Below, in pieces: positions 1 through 8,366 of a DNA stretch of 64,000 bases (positions are counted from its first letter, which is position 1; each line of letters begins with the position of its first letter). Source of the stretch: Colimorpha_A sp900556615 (lineage in GTDB: Bacteria; Bacillota; Clostridia; Oscillospirales; CAG-272); contig CAVBUH010000023.1 of assembly GCA_963598415.1 (NCBI GenBank), positions 1 to 64,000 on the forward strand. Reading direction: 5' to 3'. Below the pieces are notes generated by a model. That model was not told the origin of the DNA. It saw only the letters and a list, made by a program, of their open reading frames with translations, and did not search any database. Made by a program: the position numbers and the translations under genes.

Positions 1-73
1 GGGCTTAAGGAAAAATTTCTCCATAACCACTTGACAAATTTATAGCCGGCTGCTTATTTAAGCAATACATATT

Positions 74-280
74 TTATTCACCTCTAAGCATTGTTTTCAC
101 AAGCTCATAAGCAAACATAATATGTAGTTCTCGAGTGGGGTGATTAATATCGTTGCTGAGCATAGATGTAACATCTACACCCGCAGCTTTCATCGCCTTC
201 CAATTCTTATAGCAATCGCATACTGCGACATTTTTTTCTTCGCAAAGTGCAATAGCTGATTTCAGATAAGCATCCAAAAA
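74..280 (-). pseudogene. SGNH/GDSL-type esterase, C-terminal remnant
   Basis: About 68 residues that look like the last part of an SGNH/GDSL hydrolase. The segment near the end reads NDINHPTRELH, which resembles the block carrying the catalytic Asp and His of these esterases (D-x-x-H followed by P). The rest of the family, including the N-terminal GDS block with the nucleophile, is missing: upstream in this frame a stop occurs around 320 and the other frames show no recognisable esterase sequence. The only possible start is a TTG at 277 with no convincing ribosome binding site. I read it as a truncated, non-functional fragment. The family assignment rests on one short motif. Confidence 0.5.
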
Positions 281-1027
281 TGTGAGTATAGGAAGATATA
301 ACCCTTTCCAAAGATGTTATGCCTTCCGCAAGAATGTGATAAGATAGCAAATTCAAACCGTCCGGATCGGTTTGAAAAACCATCACCTAACATTGCTTTC
401 ATTATAACACAATTTTTTTGCAATTCAATTGCAAAAACGACTTTTATTGTTTGCATTTACGAAACTATTTTATATTTATAATATAACAATAATAAACAAG
501 TTTATTGAATAAAATTAATAAAAGTTGGAGATTTTTTTATTTTTGCATTTAAATTTAATACCACTCACTAAATTGAATTTCGTGCGAAATTCACAGTAAT
601 ATTATAATATCAGTAGTAATTCCAATCATGATTTTCAGAGAATATTTATCTTTATAGTATATTTCCCTGCGATTCGTTTCAATATACTTAAAAAAACCTC
701 TAATAATTCGCTGCACATATCCGGCTTGATCTGTTTTCCATCATCCCTCACAAAAAATCACTCGAAAGACGTACACCCGCCGCGTAATTTTTGTTTAGGA
801 TGATGGAAAATTTCTTTGCCGTCTATGCATTTCAAATGATTAAAGATTTCCTTAAGTTATCAAATAGGAATTGTATACCTAATTTCCGCTTTCTTAATTA
901 GTTATTTGCTATCATTTTATTAAAATATAGTAATATTTGCAATTTAATTGTATTATTATTGCTTTTTTAAAACAGTAATGTTATACTATTTATATAATTA
1001 TCGTTTTAATTATTCTTGAGGTTACTG
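281..1027. other. AT-rich intergenic stretch with a decayed family-2 repeat
   Basis: No convincing gene. The stretch is very AT-rich. Positions about 719-815 hold a diverged copy of the interior of the family-2 repeat: CTGTTTTCCATCATCC on one side and GGATGATGGAAAATTTC on the other form an imperfect inverted repeat that matches the better copies near 28.7 and 30.2 kb. The short reading frames here do not resemble known proteins. Confidence 0.5.
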
Positions 1028-1822
1028 ATGAATGCTAATATTTTTTTCTATACCGATGACCTTCACGCACATCATTCTCTCGACCAGCACCCAAATCCGA
1101 ATGAATTTTATATGCATACCCATGAAAACTTTGAAATATATTACTTTATCAGTGGAAACGCTCATTACACCATAGAAGGAAATAAATACTCTCTTCAAAA
1201 AGGTGATGTACTCATTACGAGAAACTCCGAGGCACATCGTTTGAATATCAATTCCGATGATGTGCCATACGAACGTATCTCTATTCATTTTAATCCTCAC
1301 ATATTGGATGGCTGGGATGTTTCTCCGCTTCTTTCTCCTTTTACTGATCGTCCGCTTGGAAGAAATAATAAGTTCTCTGCCTCGGATTTTCGTGACGACA
1401 GTTATGCACTCTATATAAATAAAGCAGTTCAGGACGACAAAAACAGAAACATCTCATTTTTTTCACTACTATCCAACCTTTTTGCTTTTTTAGTGGAGCT
1501 TAACTATGCATCTCAGAACCAATCCAAACATCATACAGATGAAATTCCTCCTTCAATTGCATTACTCATGATTGAATATATCAACCTTCATCTGTTTGAA
1601 GACATAACTATTCAATCAGTCGCATCGCATTTCTATATCAGTCATGTATACGCCAATCGGCTTTTTAAGGCAGCAACCGGAACTACAATATGGAATTATA
1701 TCATAAAAAAGCGATTACTACATGCTCGTGAAGCTATTAAAAATGGAAGAAGTATTCAAAATGTTTATGCTCAATGTGGGTATCAAGATTACGCCTCATT
1801 TTATCGGGCTTATCGGAAATAA
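1028..1822 (+). CDS. AraC-family transcriptional regulator, C-terminus clipped
   Basis: An AraC/XylS-type regulator of about 264 residues. The N-terminal half is a cupin-like sensor domain (HTHENFEIYYFISG, then KGDVLITRNSEAH), the usual ligand-binding fold of this group. The C-terminal half holds two helix-turn-helix motifs (ITIQSVASHFYISHVYANRL and IQNVYAQCGYQDYASFYRAY). The start is placed at the ATG at 1028 because GAGG lies six bases upstream; a TTG at 1016 is also in frame. The protein stops at RAYRK, where family members usually continue about a dozen residues (K-x-x-G-x-x-P-x-x-Y/F-R), so it may be slightly truncated. It stands alone, close to an esterase remnant, and its target is unknown. 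Confidence 0.85.
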   Translation: MNANIFFYTDDLHAHHSLDQHPNPNEFYMHTHENFEIYYFISGNAHYTIEGNKYSLQKGDVLITRNSEAHRLNINSDDVPYERISIHFNPHILDGWDVSPLLSPFTDRPLGRNNKFSASDFRDDSYALYINKAVQDDKNRNISFFSLLSNLFAFLVELNYASQNQSKHHTDEIPPSIALLMIEYINLHLFEDITIQSVASHFYISHVYANRLFKAATGTTIWNYIIKKRLLHAREAIKNGRSIQNVYAQCGYQDYASFYRAYRK

Positions 1823-2100
1823 TTTCACTGTTCTCCAAGCAACGACAAGCCAACTAAAGCATTATCATAGAATTGAAAACCGCAAGCCAACGTGCTATGA
1901 AATTGTGATACCCCGAAAATTGAACCACTTGCAAAGTTAGTGAAAGTATAGTAAACTAATATTGTCTGTGCCCCTCTTTTCTTAGACTAAATTCTATCAT
2001 AAAATCCTTCTCAAAGTAAAATTCACCACAGCTTCCATTGTGAAACTTGCTTTGGGAATTAACTAAATTCAAATCTTAAAATGAAATTACGGAATTTTTA

Positions 2101-2129
2101 TTTACTTTTTCTTACATTTATGCTATAAT
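2101..2129 (+). promoter_or_regulatory. Candidate promoter of nrdR
   Basis: TTTACT at 2101-2106 and TATAAT at 2124-2129 are 17 bases apart, about 70 bases before the nrdR start. The -35 is weaker than consensus, but the same TTTACT form precedes pduL. The preceding gap (1823-2100) is AT-rich and shows no gene. Confidence 0.55.
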
Positions 2130-2200
2130 TAACATTATAAAATAAGACCAATTATAAAATTCGAAACTTTTTTCTACGCTAAGAAAGGTATTGTCATAAG

Positions 2201-2665
2201 ATGAAATGTCCGAAATGCGGCTACTTCGACAGTAAGGTGGTTGACTCCCGTCCCACCGAAACCTCCGGCATAAGGCGCAGACGCGAATGCCTTATGTGCC
2301 ATAACAGATTTACCACATACGAAACCTATGAACTCTCCAATACCGTTCCTCTTGTGGTCATAAAAAAAGACAATTCCCTTCAAATTTTTGACAGAAACAA
2401 AATTCTTACCGGCTTGCTGCAGGCTTGCTATAAGCGTCCTGTCACTACCGCCCAAATTAACAAAATTGTCGATGAAGTCGAAACAGAGTTGAAGAATACG
2501 CTTAAGACAGAATTCCGCTCCAAAGATATCGGCATTCTCGTCATGGATAAGCTGAAAGAACTTGACGATGTATCTTATGTCCGTTTTGCATCAGTATACA
2601 GAGAATTCAAAGACGTAGATACCTTTATGAAAGAAATATCCGAATTACAGCACAAAAAAAATTAA
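2201..2665 (+). CDS. nrdR: Transcriptional repressor NrdR
   Basis: NrdR represses ribonucleotide reductase genes when dATP/ATP levels signal enough deoxynucleotides. The 154 residues match the usual length. The N-terminus is the zinc ribbon (MKCPKCGYFDSKVVDSR, then RRRRECLMCHNRFTTYE, four cysteines), followed by the ATP-cone domain (VPLVVIKKDNSLQIFDRNKI through YVRFASVYREFKDVDTF). An AAAGG lies 12 bases before the ATG. The stop codon TAA (2663-2665) is the last three bases of the TTAA that borders the repeat element immediately downstream. No reductase gene is in the window, so targets must be elsewhere. Confidence 0.97.
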   Translation: MKCPKCGYFDSKVVDSRPTETSGIRRRRECLMCHNRFTTYETYELSNTVPLVVIKKDNSLQIFDRNKILTGLLQACYKRPVTTAQINKIVDEVETELKNTLKTEFRSKDIGILVMDKLKELDDVSYVRFASVYREFKDVDTFMKEISELQHKKN

Positions 2666-2811
2666 GGGGCTGCCTCAAATTTGAGCAATTTCCCCAAACA
2701 TTTGACAACCCATACAAAAAACACTTGCTATCCATGGGAGATTGCAAGTGTTTTTTTGTTATTTTGTCACAAAGAAATTTCTTGAAAAATCAATTTGAGA
2801 CAGCCTCTTAA
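2662..2811. repeat. Small inverted-repeat element (GGGGCTGCCTCAAA ends), TTAA-flanked
   Basis: A 150-bp unit bounded by GGGGCTGCCTCAAATTTGAG on the left and CAATTTGAGACAGCCTC on the right, which are imperfect inverted repeats. TTAA lies at both edges (2662-2665 and 2808-2811). It has no coding capacity. Ends of the GGCTGTCTCAAA type are typical of some clostridial insertion sequences, so this is probably a MITE mobilised by such an element. The left TTAA supplies the nrdR stop codon. The interior forms a terminator. Confidence 0.7.
2718..2757 (+). terminator. Rho-independent terminator after nrdR
   Basis: AAACACTTGC and GCAAGTGTTT form a hairpin with a 15-base loop, followed by a run of T. 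It lies inside the repeat element, so the nrdR terminator appears to be carried by the element. Confidence 0.75.
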
Positions 2812-2964
2812 TTTTTTCTTCGTGATACCGACACTGTAATCTTCACATCCAAGAAATAATTTTTTTCATAATCCAATTTACAATTTACAGTATAGATTTT
2901 ATTTTTTTCAGACAGAATAGCACCATGTCAGTAACCTGAATTAAGGGCACCGCTAAAAATTCAC

Positions 2965-4578
2965 TCAGGCTTTTCTTCCTATTATAATTTCTCTGTCAAG
3001 GGCTTCGGAAAGCAGCTCCGATATCCGTAAAAGGGATACCGTGTAATCCTTCCATCCGTTTGAGGTATAATAGCCCTTTTCAATGCAATCTGCCTGATAT
3101 TCAAGATAGCTTCTTGCGCTCGAAGCCACCTCGGTATTTTCATCGGATAAGAGAGGAATCACATATTCTGCGGCACTGTACGACAATTCATAGAAAGAGT
3201 CGATATCACAGGTAGTAAGCGTACCGTTTCGGTACATGGAAACGTTCAGTTCTGCAATTCTTGCGTCTACATTTACAAGGCACAGCACAGTAAACATAAT
3301 GATGAAGGCAATGCTCGACGAGAGTACCGCGTTGAAGGAAGCTTTAAACTGACGAATTATAATAAACAGAAATATCACGGAAAGAAGGAGCATAAACCAA
3401 GAGGTCAGAACCCTTAAGCGTGTGAAACCGTATAATTCTATATATAAAATCATTTTGCGGACGGCGGTAGCAATCAGAATAAGAGTAAATGCCGAAAGGA
3501 TAACGTTTAGTATCCTTATCGCCGCGCTTTGCTTTGAGGAATTTTTTTTGGAAAACACAGAAGCGAAAAGAATGACGAAAAGGTTGATCGAAGCTACCGC
3601 GCAGAGCTGAAAAAATCCGCTCCTTGCGTATTCCGCAGCGGTATATCCGCTCGGAATTATTTTTTGAAAGGCATCTATATAATATCCGATCTGTGAAATA
3701 AAAAACAGAATATAAATAAGACAAAGCGGAATAAGCGCCGAACAAACCATAAGAACCGGAAGACGGGACATCGATTCCGCATGATTTCTTTTGGAAGCCT
3801 CGTTCAGAATATGGCTGTATCTTTTTTCAGTGTTTGAATAAATCATCCCGAAAATATACATGGCGACCGGAACACTGAAGACAATAATATAAAAATTCAG
3901 TATGATCTCCGAAATACTGCTTCCGAATACGGAATCGGAAATGCTTTTCACTAATTTTCCGAACGCGGGATCGGCGCTTGAAAGCAAAGCGATTACGATA
4001 ATGCCCGGTATGACGGCGATCGCAATGCCGAGGAAAATATAGGCTATATGCTTCCCCGCTTTACCTTTTTTGAGCGGAGCAATAAGCGCCGGAAAGATAT
4101 TGATAAAAGAACCGAAGGGCATTACAAAAACCGCTTTTATCACATCATAGAAAAAAGTATCGTTAAGGATTCCTGCATTTTCACAGAAGGTAATATAATA
4201 CCAAATCAGATAGGATAAGACCTCAAACAACAGAGTAAAAAACGTAATGGTTTCTCCGGGAGCAATCAGGAAAACAACGGAAAGGAGAGAATTTATCGCC
4301 AAAAGCAGAACGGAAAACAGACTTGCTTTGCGCTTTTTCGGGATATATTCAACAAGCATAACAACAAGCGAAAAGATGGAAAAGCCTCCTACAAAGAGAA
4401 AGGCAGAGAAACCGAGCGACGACATACCCAGCCACCGTATAAACAGGTACCCGAAAATAAAGCATATGAGAGCATAAACAGAATGGAGGGGCTTATATAC
4501 CGGAGAGGGTTCGGAAGGAGCGTCGCAGAGTTTGAAGCTGTAATTGCCTTGGCTTTCGGAATTATAGATATGATTCAT
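2965..4578 (-). CDS. DUF4153/DUF4173-type multi-pass membrane protein
   Basis: A 537-residue membrane protein with roughly a dozen hydrophobic segments from residue 33 to 430 and a soluble C-terminal tail. Blocks such as ALLSSADPAFGKLV and YIELYGFTRLRVLTSWFM match the DUF4153/DUF4173 family as I remember it; the function of that family is not established. ATG at 4578 has GAAGGGAAA just upstream. It is the last gene of a three-gene minus-strand group with an XRE regulator and a DUF2975 membrane protein, which suggests all three belong to one regulated membrane system. The 3' end runs into a solo family-2 repeat end (2944-2966), so its stop codon sits at the edge of a repeat relic. Confidence 0.75.
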   Translation of the reverse strand: MNHIYNSESQGNYSFKLCDAPSEPSPVYKPLHSVYALICFIFGYLFIRWLGMSSLGFSAFLFVGGFSIFSLVVMLVEYIPKKRKASLFSVLLLAINSLLSVVFLIAPGETITFFTLLFEVLSYLIWYYITFCENAGILNDTFFYDVIKAVFVMPFGSFINIFPALIAPLKKGKAGKHIAYIFLGIAIAVIPGIIVIALLSSADPAFGKLVKSISDSVFGSSISEIILNFYIIVFSVPVAMYIFGMIYSNTEKRYSHILNEASKRNHAESMSRLPVLMVCSALIPLCLIYILFFISQIGYYIDAFQKIIPSGYTAAEYARSGFFQLCAVASINLFVILFASVFSKKNSSKQSAAIRILNVILSAFTLILIATAVRKMILYIELYGFTRLRVLTSWFMLLLSVIFLFIIIRQFKASFNAVLSSSIAFIIMFTVLCLVNVDARIAELNVSMYRNGTLTTCDIDSFYELSYSAAEYVIPLLSDENTEVASSARSYLEYQADCIEKGYYTSNGWKDYTVSLLRISELLSEALDREIIIGRKA

Positions 4579-4602
4579 AATACATTTCCCTTCTTAAAAT
4601 AA

Positions 4603-4824
4603 TCATTGAGAATTCTGCGAATCTTTTACATATTCAAGAATATCCTGCGGTTGACAGTCAAGCTCGCGGCATATCGCTTCCAGCGTCGAAAAGCGTATCG
4701 CTCTCGCCTTGTTTGTTTTCAAAACGGATAGATTTGCCGGTGTGATTCCGATTTTCTCGGAAAGCTCTCCGAGAGAAATTTTTCTCTTTGCCATCATTAC
4801 ATCAAGATTTACTATTATCGGCAT
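4603..4824 (-). CDS. XRE-family HTH regulator, YozG-like
   Basis: A 73-residue Cro/CI-type DNA-binding protein. The helix-turn-helix is plain: SLGELSEKIGITPANLSVL, then ARAIRFSTLEAICRELDCQ, ending in QPQDILEYV. This short form resembles YozG of Bacillus, which is normally coded next to a DUF2975 membrane protein, exactly as here. AAGGAAAGG precedes the ATG. It probably controls its own operon, possibly in response to the membrane partner; this is inferred from gene order. Confidence 0.9.
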   Translation of the reverse strand: MPIIVNLDVMMAKRKISLGELSEKIGITPANLSVLKTNKARAIRFSTLEAICRELDCQPQDILEYVKDSQNSQ

Positions 4825-4867
4825 TTTATTTTCCTTTCCTTACCGAGGACATATCAGGTAATTACTT

Positions 4868-5356
4868 TCATATCGTATAATCGTTTTCATTTTTTATGGC
4901 GGTAGCCTGCTCGATAATATTTTTTACCACTCTGACGATGATTCCCATAAAGGCGCAGGCAAAGGCTATGATAAGAAATACTGTCAGGAACAAAGCGCTT
5001 CCCACAGCTTCTGTTATAAAATTATGATATACAATGCCCTCAGCAAAAAAGAGAATTGCTTCTGTGAAGCACATCCAGGAAATAAGCCGTATATAACCGA
5101 CATTAGCTGATACAAATACAATTTCCTTTCTGATATTCAAGAGAAGCAACAAAAGCATAATTGCCGCGACATAAGCGAATATCAGCTCTGCATAGGTGAA
5201 AAGTATTACAGCTATATGCGGTTCTATTTCTGCGTTCGGAAAGAATATCTCCATGTAATTCCATGCGACAGAGGTAATAAAGATGAGCGCGGTGATAAAC
5301 AGAAGTGTGATCACTATCGAAATTTTAACCGAAAGTTTTTTTGAAATTTTCATCAT
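4868..5356 (-). CDS. DUF2975 membrane protein, YoaS-like
   Basis: About 162 residues with four hydrophobic segments (VKISIVITLLFITALIFI; ILFTYAELIFAYVAAIMLLL; LISWMCFTEAILFFAEG; AVGSALFLTVFLIIAFACAF), the layout of DUF2975 proteins. I prefer ATG at 5356 because AAGGAAC lies 10 bases upstream; an in-frame GTG at 5365 sits directly on that site. It is the first gene of the operon with the XRE regulator (44 bases downstream). DUF2975/XRE pairs are widespread in Firmicutes and the role of the membrane protein is unknown. Confidence 0.8.
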   Translation of the reverse strand: MMKISKKLSVKISIVITLLFITALIFITSVAWNYMEIFFPNAEIEPHIAVILFTYAELIFAYVAAIMLLLLLLNIRKEIVFVSANVGYIRLISWMCFTEAILFFAEGIVYHNFITEAVGSALFLTVFLIIAFACAFMGIIVRVVKNIIEQATAIKNENDYTI

Positions 5357-5521
5357 GTGTGACACGTTCCTTGCCTTTGCAAAGACTTCCTTTCCTTTTT
5401 AAGCGGCAATAGGTTTTACCGCTTCACAGATATTATATCATGTATAAGTCTGAATGTCAAGAATTAATTATCGAAAAACGATAAAAAATTATTAAAATTC
5501 GTGAAATTTCCTTTGTATGTG

Positions 5522-5550
5522 TTGACAGGACATATTTTTCGGGGTATAAT
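5522..5550 (+). promoter_or_regulatory. Strong candidate promoter for dxs
   Basis: TTGACA (5522-5527) and TATAAT (5545-5550) with a 17-base spacer match the sigma-A consensus perfectly. A family-1 repeat lies between this promoter and the dxs start at 5772, so the transcript would carry the repeat as its 5' leader. Confidence 0.75.
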
Positions 5551-5569
5551 AGTTATGCATAATGAAATG

Positions 5570-5747
5570 ATAGGCAATACCGCACAAGGATTGTTGTGCA
5601 GCTGCGCCGCCGGATTTTTCGTCAGACAATACCAATTGAGGAGGAAAGTGTGACTCCTATGCCGACGAAATTTATGAAGTATGACGGAAGAGATGAAAGC
5701 TATGCGCAATAAAGGCGTTAGCTGTGCATCCGGCGGTATTGCCTTAG
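5570..5747 (+). repeat. Family-1 dispersed repeat, near complete
   Basis: About 178 bp from AGGCAATACCGCACAA to GGCGGTATTGCCTTA. The interior carries the family's reading frame (IFRQTIPIEE, then PTKFMKYDGRDES) but it breaks near the 3' end. The left TTAA has decayed. It occupies the dxs leader. Confidence 0.85.
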
Positions 5748-5771
5748 TAATATAATCCGAAGGGAATCCGT

Positions 5772-7643
5772 ATGAGCCGATATGTTATCCTTGATAAGAT
5801 AAACCGCCCGACAGATATCAAAAAACTGAATACAAATGAGCTTGAGCTTCTCTCTGATGAAATCCGGGATTTTCTTATTGAGAAAGTACAGATTACCGGA
5901 GGACATCTTGCCTCAAATCTCGGAGTGGTTGAGCTTACTCTGGCACTTCATCGGGTGTTTGATTTTCCGCAGGACCATCTAATTTTTGATGTAGGACACC
6001 AATGTTATACGCATAAAATTCTGACCGGGAGGCGCGAGCGTTTCGGGGAATTGAGAAAAAGAGGAGGCTTATCCGGCTTTACTAAGATGTCGGAAAGCGG
6101 ATATGACTGCTTTGGTGCGGGGCACAGCAGCACTTCCGTTTCAGCGGCGATAGGCTTTGCGGAGGCAGAAAGACTTCACGGTTCGGAAGCTTATACGGTG
6201 GCTGTTCTCGGAGACGGGGCTTTTACCGGCGGAATGGTGCACGAAGCGCTCAATAATTGCCGTAAGGATTTGAGGCTGATCATTGTTCTGAACGAGAATG
6301 AAATGTCGATATCCAAAAATATCGGCGCTTTTGCCGGCCTTATTGCCAAAATACGCGCTTCAAAGGGATATTACCGTACCAAACGCAGAACGGTTCGCTT
6401 CATATTGAAAATTCCTTTTATCGGGCATACGCTTTTCAGGTATATCCGTCGTATAAAGCAATCGATAAAAAACAGGATGTTCAGAAGCAATTATTTTGAA
6501 GATCTCGGTCTTTATTATCTCGGTCCCGTTGACGGAAATGATACGGTAAGAGTCGAAAGACTTCTGTTCGAAGCGAAAAACGCCCGTCAGAGTACAGTAG
6601 TGCATATAAGAACGGTAAAGGGAAAGGGATATGCTCCCGCAGAACAAAATCCCGGAAAATATCACAGCGTTCTGCCCCTGGGAACCGAACAGGTAAAGAA
6701 TTTTTCATCTGAGGCGGGAGAAATTCTTACCGAACTCGGAAAGCGTGACGTCAGAGTTTGTGCGGTAACAGCGGCAATGGCAGCCGGAACGGGACTTAAA
6801 AGCTTTGCGTCAAAGATACCGGACCGCTTTTTTGATGTCGGTATAGCGGAGGAACATGCGCTGACCTTTTCTGCCGGACTCGCTGCCGACGGTATGAAAC
6901 CGTATTTTGCTGTTTATTCCTCTTTTCTTCAGAGGGGATACGACAATCTGATACACGATATTGCTCTTCAAAAGCTCTCTGTTACGGTGCTTGTGGACAG
7001 GGCTGGACTCAGCTCCGGAGATGGACCGACGCATCATGGTATTTTTGATGTCGGTTTTTTGTCTCAAATACCGAATATTGAGATATTTACTCCGTCCTGT
7101 TTTGAATCCTTGAGGTATGCCATGACGTACTCCTTGTCTGCGTCAAATCCAATCGCCGTAAGATACCCGAATTCCGGGGATTTGCCGGTTGTCTACAAGC
7201 GTTTCTCCCGTATAACCAAAGAAGATGACTGCGTGTTAAGACTCAGTTTTTCGGAAAAAGATTCCCTCGACATGCTTATTATTACATACGGAAGAATTGT
7301 TACAGAGGCACTTGCCGCCGCCGATACGATAAACCAATCCGGCACGGAACACTGCGGTATCATTCTTCTTGAAAAACTCAAGCCCTATAATGCAGTTGCG
7401 GAAAAGCTGAATGGTGTGATTCCGCAGGGAGTGAAGCAAATCGTATTTCTGGAGGAAGGAATCAAAAACGGCGGGGCGGGAATGATCCTTCGTGAAAAGC
7501 TTTTGCTCCCGAAAACGTGTCATTATGCTCATCTCGCGATTGACGATGTTTTTGATACTCCTCTTAACACGGGAAACATTTACTCCGACTTCGGAATAGG
7601 AAGAAAGGATGTAATAAGGGAACTGAAGCTCAACCACATATAA
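5772..7643 (+). CDS. dxs: 1-deoxy-D-xylulose-5-phosphate synthase
   Basis: DXS condenses pyruvate and glyceraldehyde 3-phosphate with thiamine diphosphate, the first step of the MEP pathway. The 623 residues match the family length. Visible motifs are GGHLASNLGVVELT near 43, DVGHQCYTHKILTGR near 73, the thiamine-diphosphate block GDGAFTGG near 147, and the pyrimidine-domain segment DVGIAEEHALTFSAGLA. AAGGGA lies just before the ATG. It stands alone, away from dxr and ispG of the same pathway, which are in the 48-51 kb block. The 5' leader contains a family-1 repeat. Confidence 0.96.
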   Translation: MSRYVILDKINRPTDIKKLNTNELELLSDEIRDFLIEKVQITGGHLASNLGVVELTLALHRVFDFPQDHLIFDVGHQCYTHKILTGRRERFGELRKRGGLSGFTKMSESGYDCFGAGHSSTSVSAAIGFAEAERLHGSEAYTVAVLGDGAFTGGMVHEALNNCRKDLRLIIVLNENEMSISKNIGAFAGLIAKIRASKGYYRTKRRTVRFILKIPFIGHTLFRYIRRIKQSIKNRMFRSNYFEDLGLYYLGPVDGNDTVRVERLLFEAKNARQSTVVHIRTVKGKGYAPAEQNPGKYHSVLPLGTEQVKNFSSEAGEILTELGKRDVRVCAVTAAMAAGTGLKSFASKIPDRFFDVGIAEEHALTFSAGLAADGMKPYFAVYSSFLQRGYDNLIHDIALQKLSVTVLVDRAGLSSGDGPTHHGIFDVGFLSQIPNIEIFTPSCFESLRYAMTYSLSASNPIAVRYPNSGDLPVVYKRFSRITKEDDCVLRLSFSEKDSLDMLIITYGRIVTEALAAADTINQSGTEHCGIILLEKLKPYNAVAEKLNGVIPQGVKQIVFLEEGIKNGGAGMILREKLLLPKTCHYAHLAIDDVFDTPLNTGNIYSDFGIGRKDVIRELKLNHI

Positions 7644-7980
7644 CACCGATAGCTGACTGCCGTCCCCTTCAAAAGGGAGAGATACCGGGAAAAGGGCTAT
7701 GGGAGTACATATAATGATTCAAGCGGCGTGCCGGTTCCGTTTTCGCAGAGAAGCCGGATTTGTCTTATGAAAAACTCCGACAAAGGAGATGTTTTGGAAA
7801 ATCAACCGCTAAGCGAATCTTTTTTTCATAGAGATTTTGTTGTCAGCCATTCTCTATAGTAAAATGTAAAGAGTTCCGCAACGGTAAACACAAAAAATAT
7901 AAGATACCCTATGAAGATTGACACAAACAGTATATTGCTGCAAAATATCGGGAATCAGACGATAATACGGAAAGAGTGAA

Positions 7981-8024
7981 TTTAGGCAATACCGCACAAC
8001 AATCAATGTGCGGTATTGCCTAAA
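7981..8024. repeat. Perfect hairpin made from family-1 repeat ends
   Basis: TTTAGGCAATACCGCACA and its exact reverse complement, separated by 8 bases, form an 18-bp perfect stem. The sequence is the outer end of the family-1 repeat joined to its own mirror image with no interior. It lies in the 7644-8366 gap between dxs and pcrA; apart from this hairpin and the pcrA promoter I see no gene or recognisable element there. Confidence 0.85.
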
Positions 8025-8251
8025 GCTACTGTCCGGAATACCAAAGGAGTTTCCGCATACTTTGAGAAAAATCTTAGCTTGATTTCCGAAAAACCATAGT
8101 ATTCATAATGAGTTCCAAGACATCCTTCGCTTGCAAAGGCAGCAAATGATGCCTTGATGTTTATCTATAATTGTTTCTTGCCAGAAACACAAATATTACA
8201 TTGGATTTTTAATATTTTTTGACAGATTGTCCAAAAAAGTTCAACCTTGCC

Positions 8252-8280
8252 TTGACACAAAACTCTCCATGTGATATAAT
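8252..8280 (+). promoter_or_regulatory. Candidate promoter for pcrA
   Basis: TTGACA (8252-8257) and TATAAT (8275-8280) with a 17-base spacer, about 85 bases before the pcrA start. Confidence 0.75.
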
Positions 8281-8366
8281 ATAGTTTGTATAATTATGTG
8301 GAAAATTAGGGAATTTAACTTTGAAACCGATATGGGATGTTCGCAGCAATGCGGCATGGAGGCAAA

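Noticed and set aside
1022..1300. Minus-strand open frame across the AraC gene
   Set aside because: It is the shadow of the AraC coding frame; no ribosome binding site and no family resemblance.
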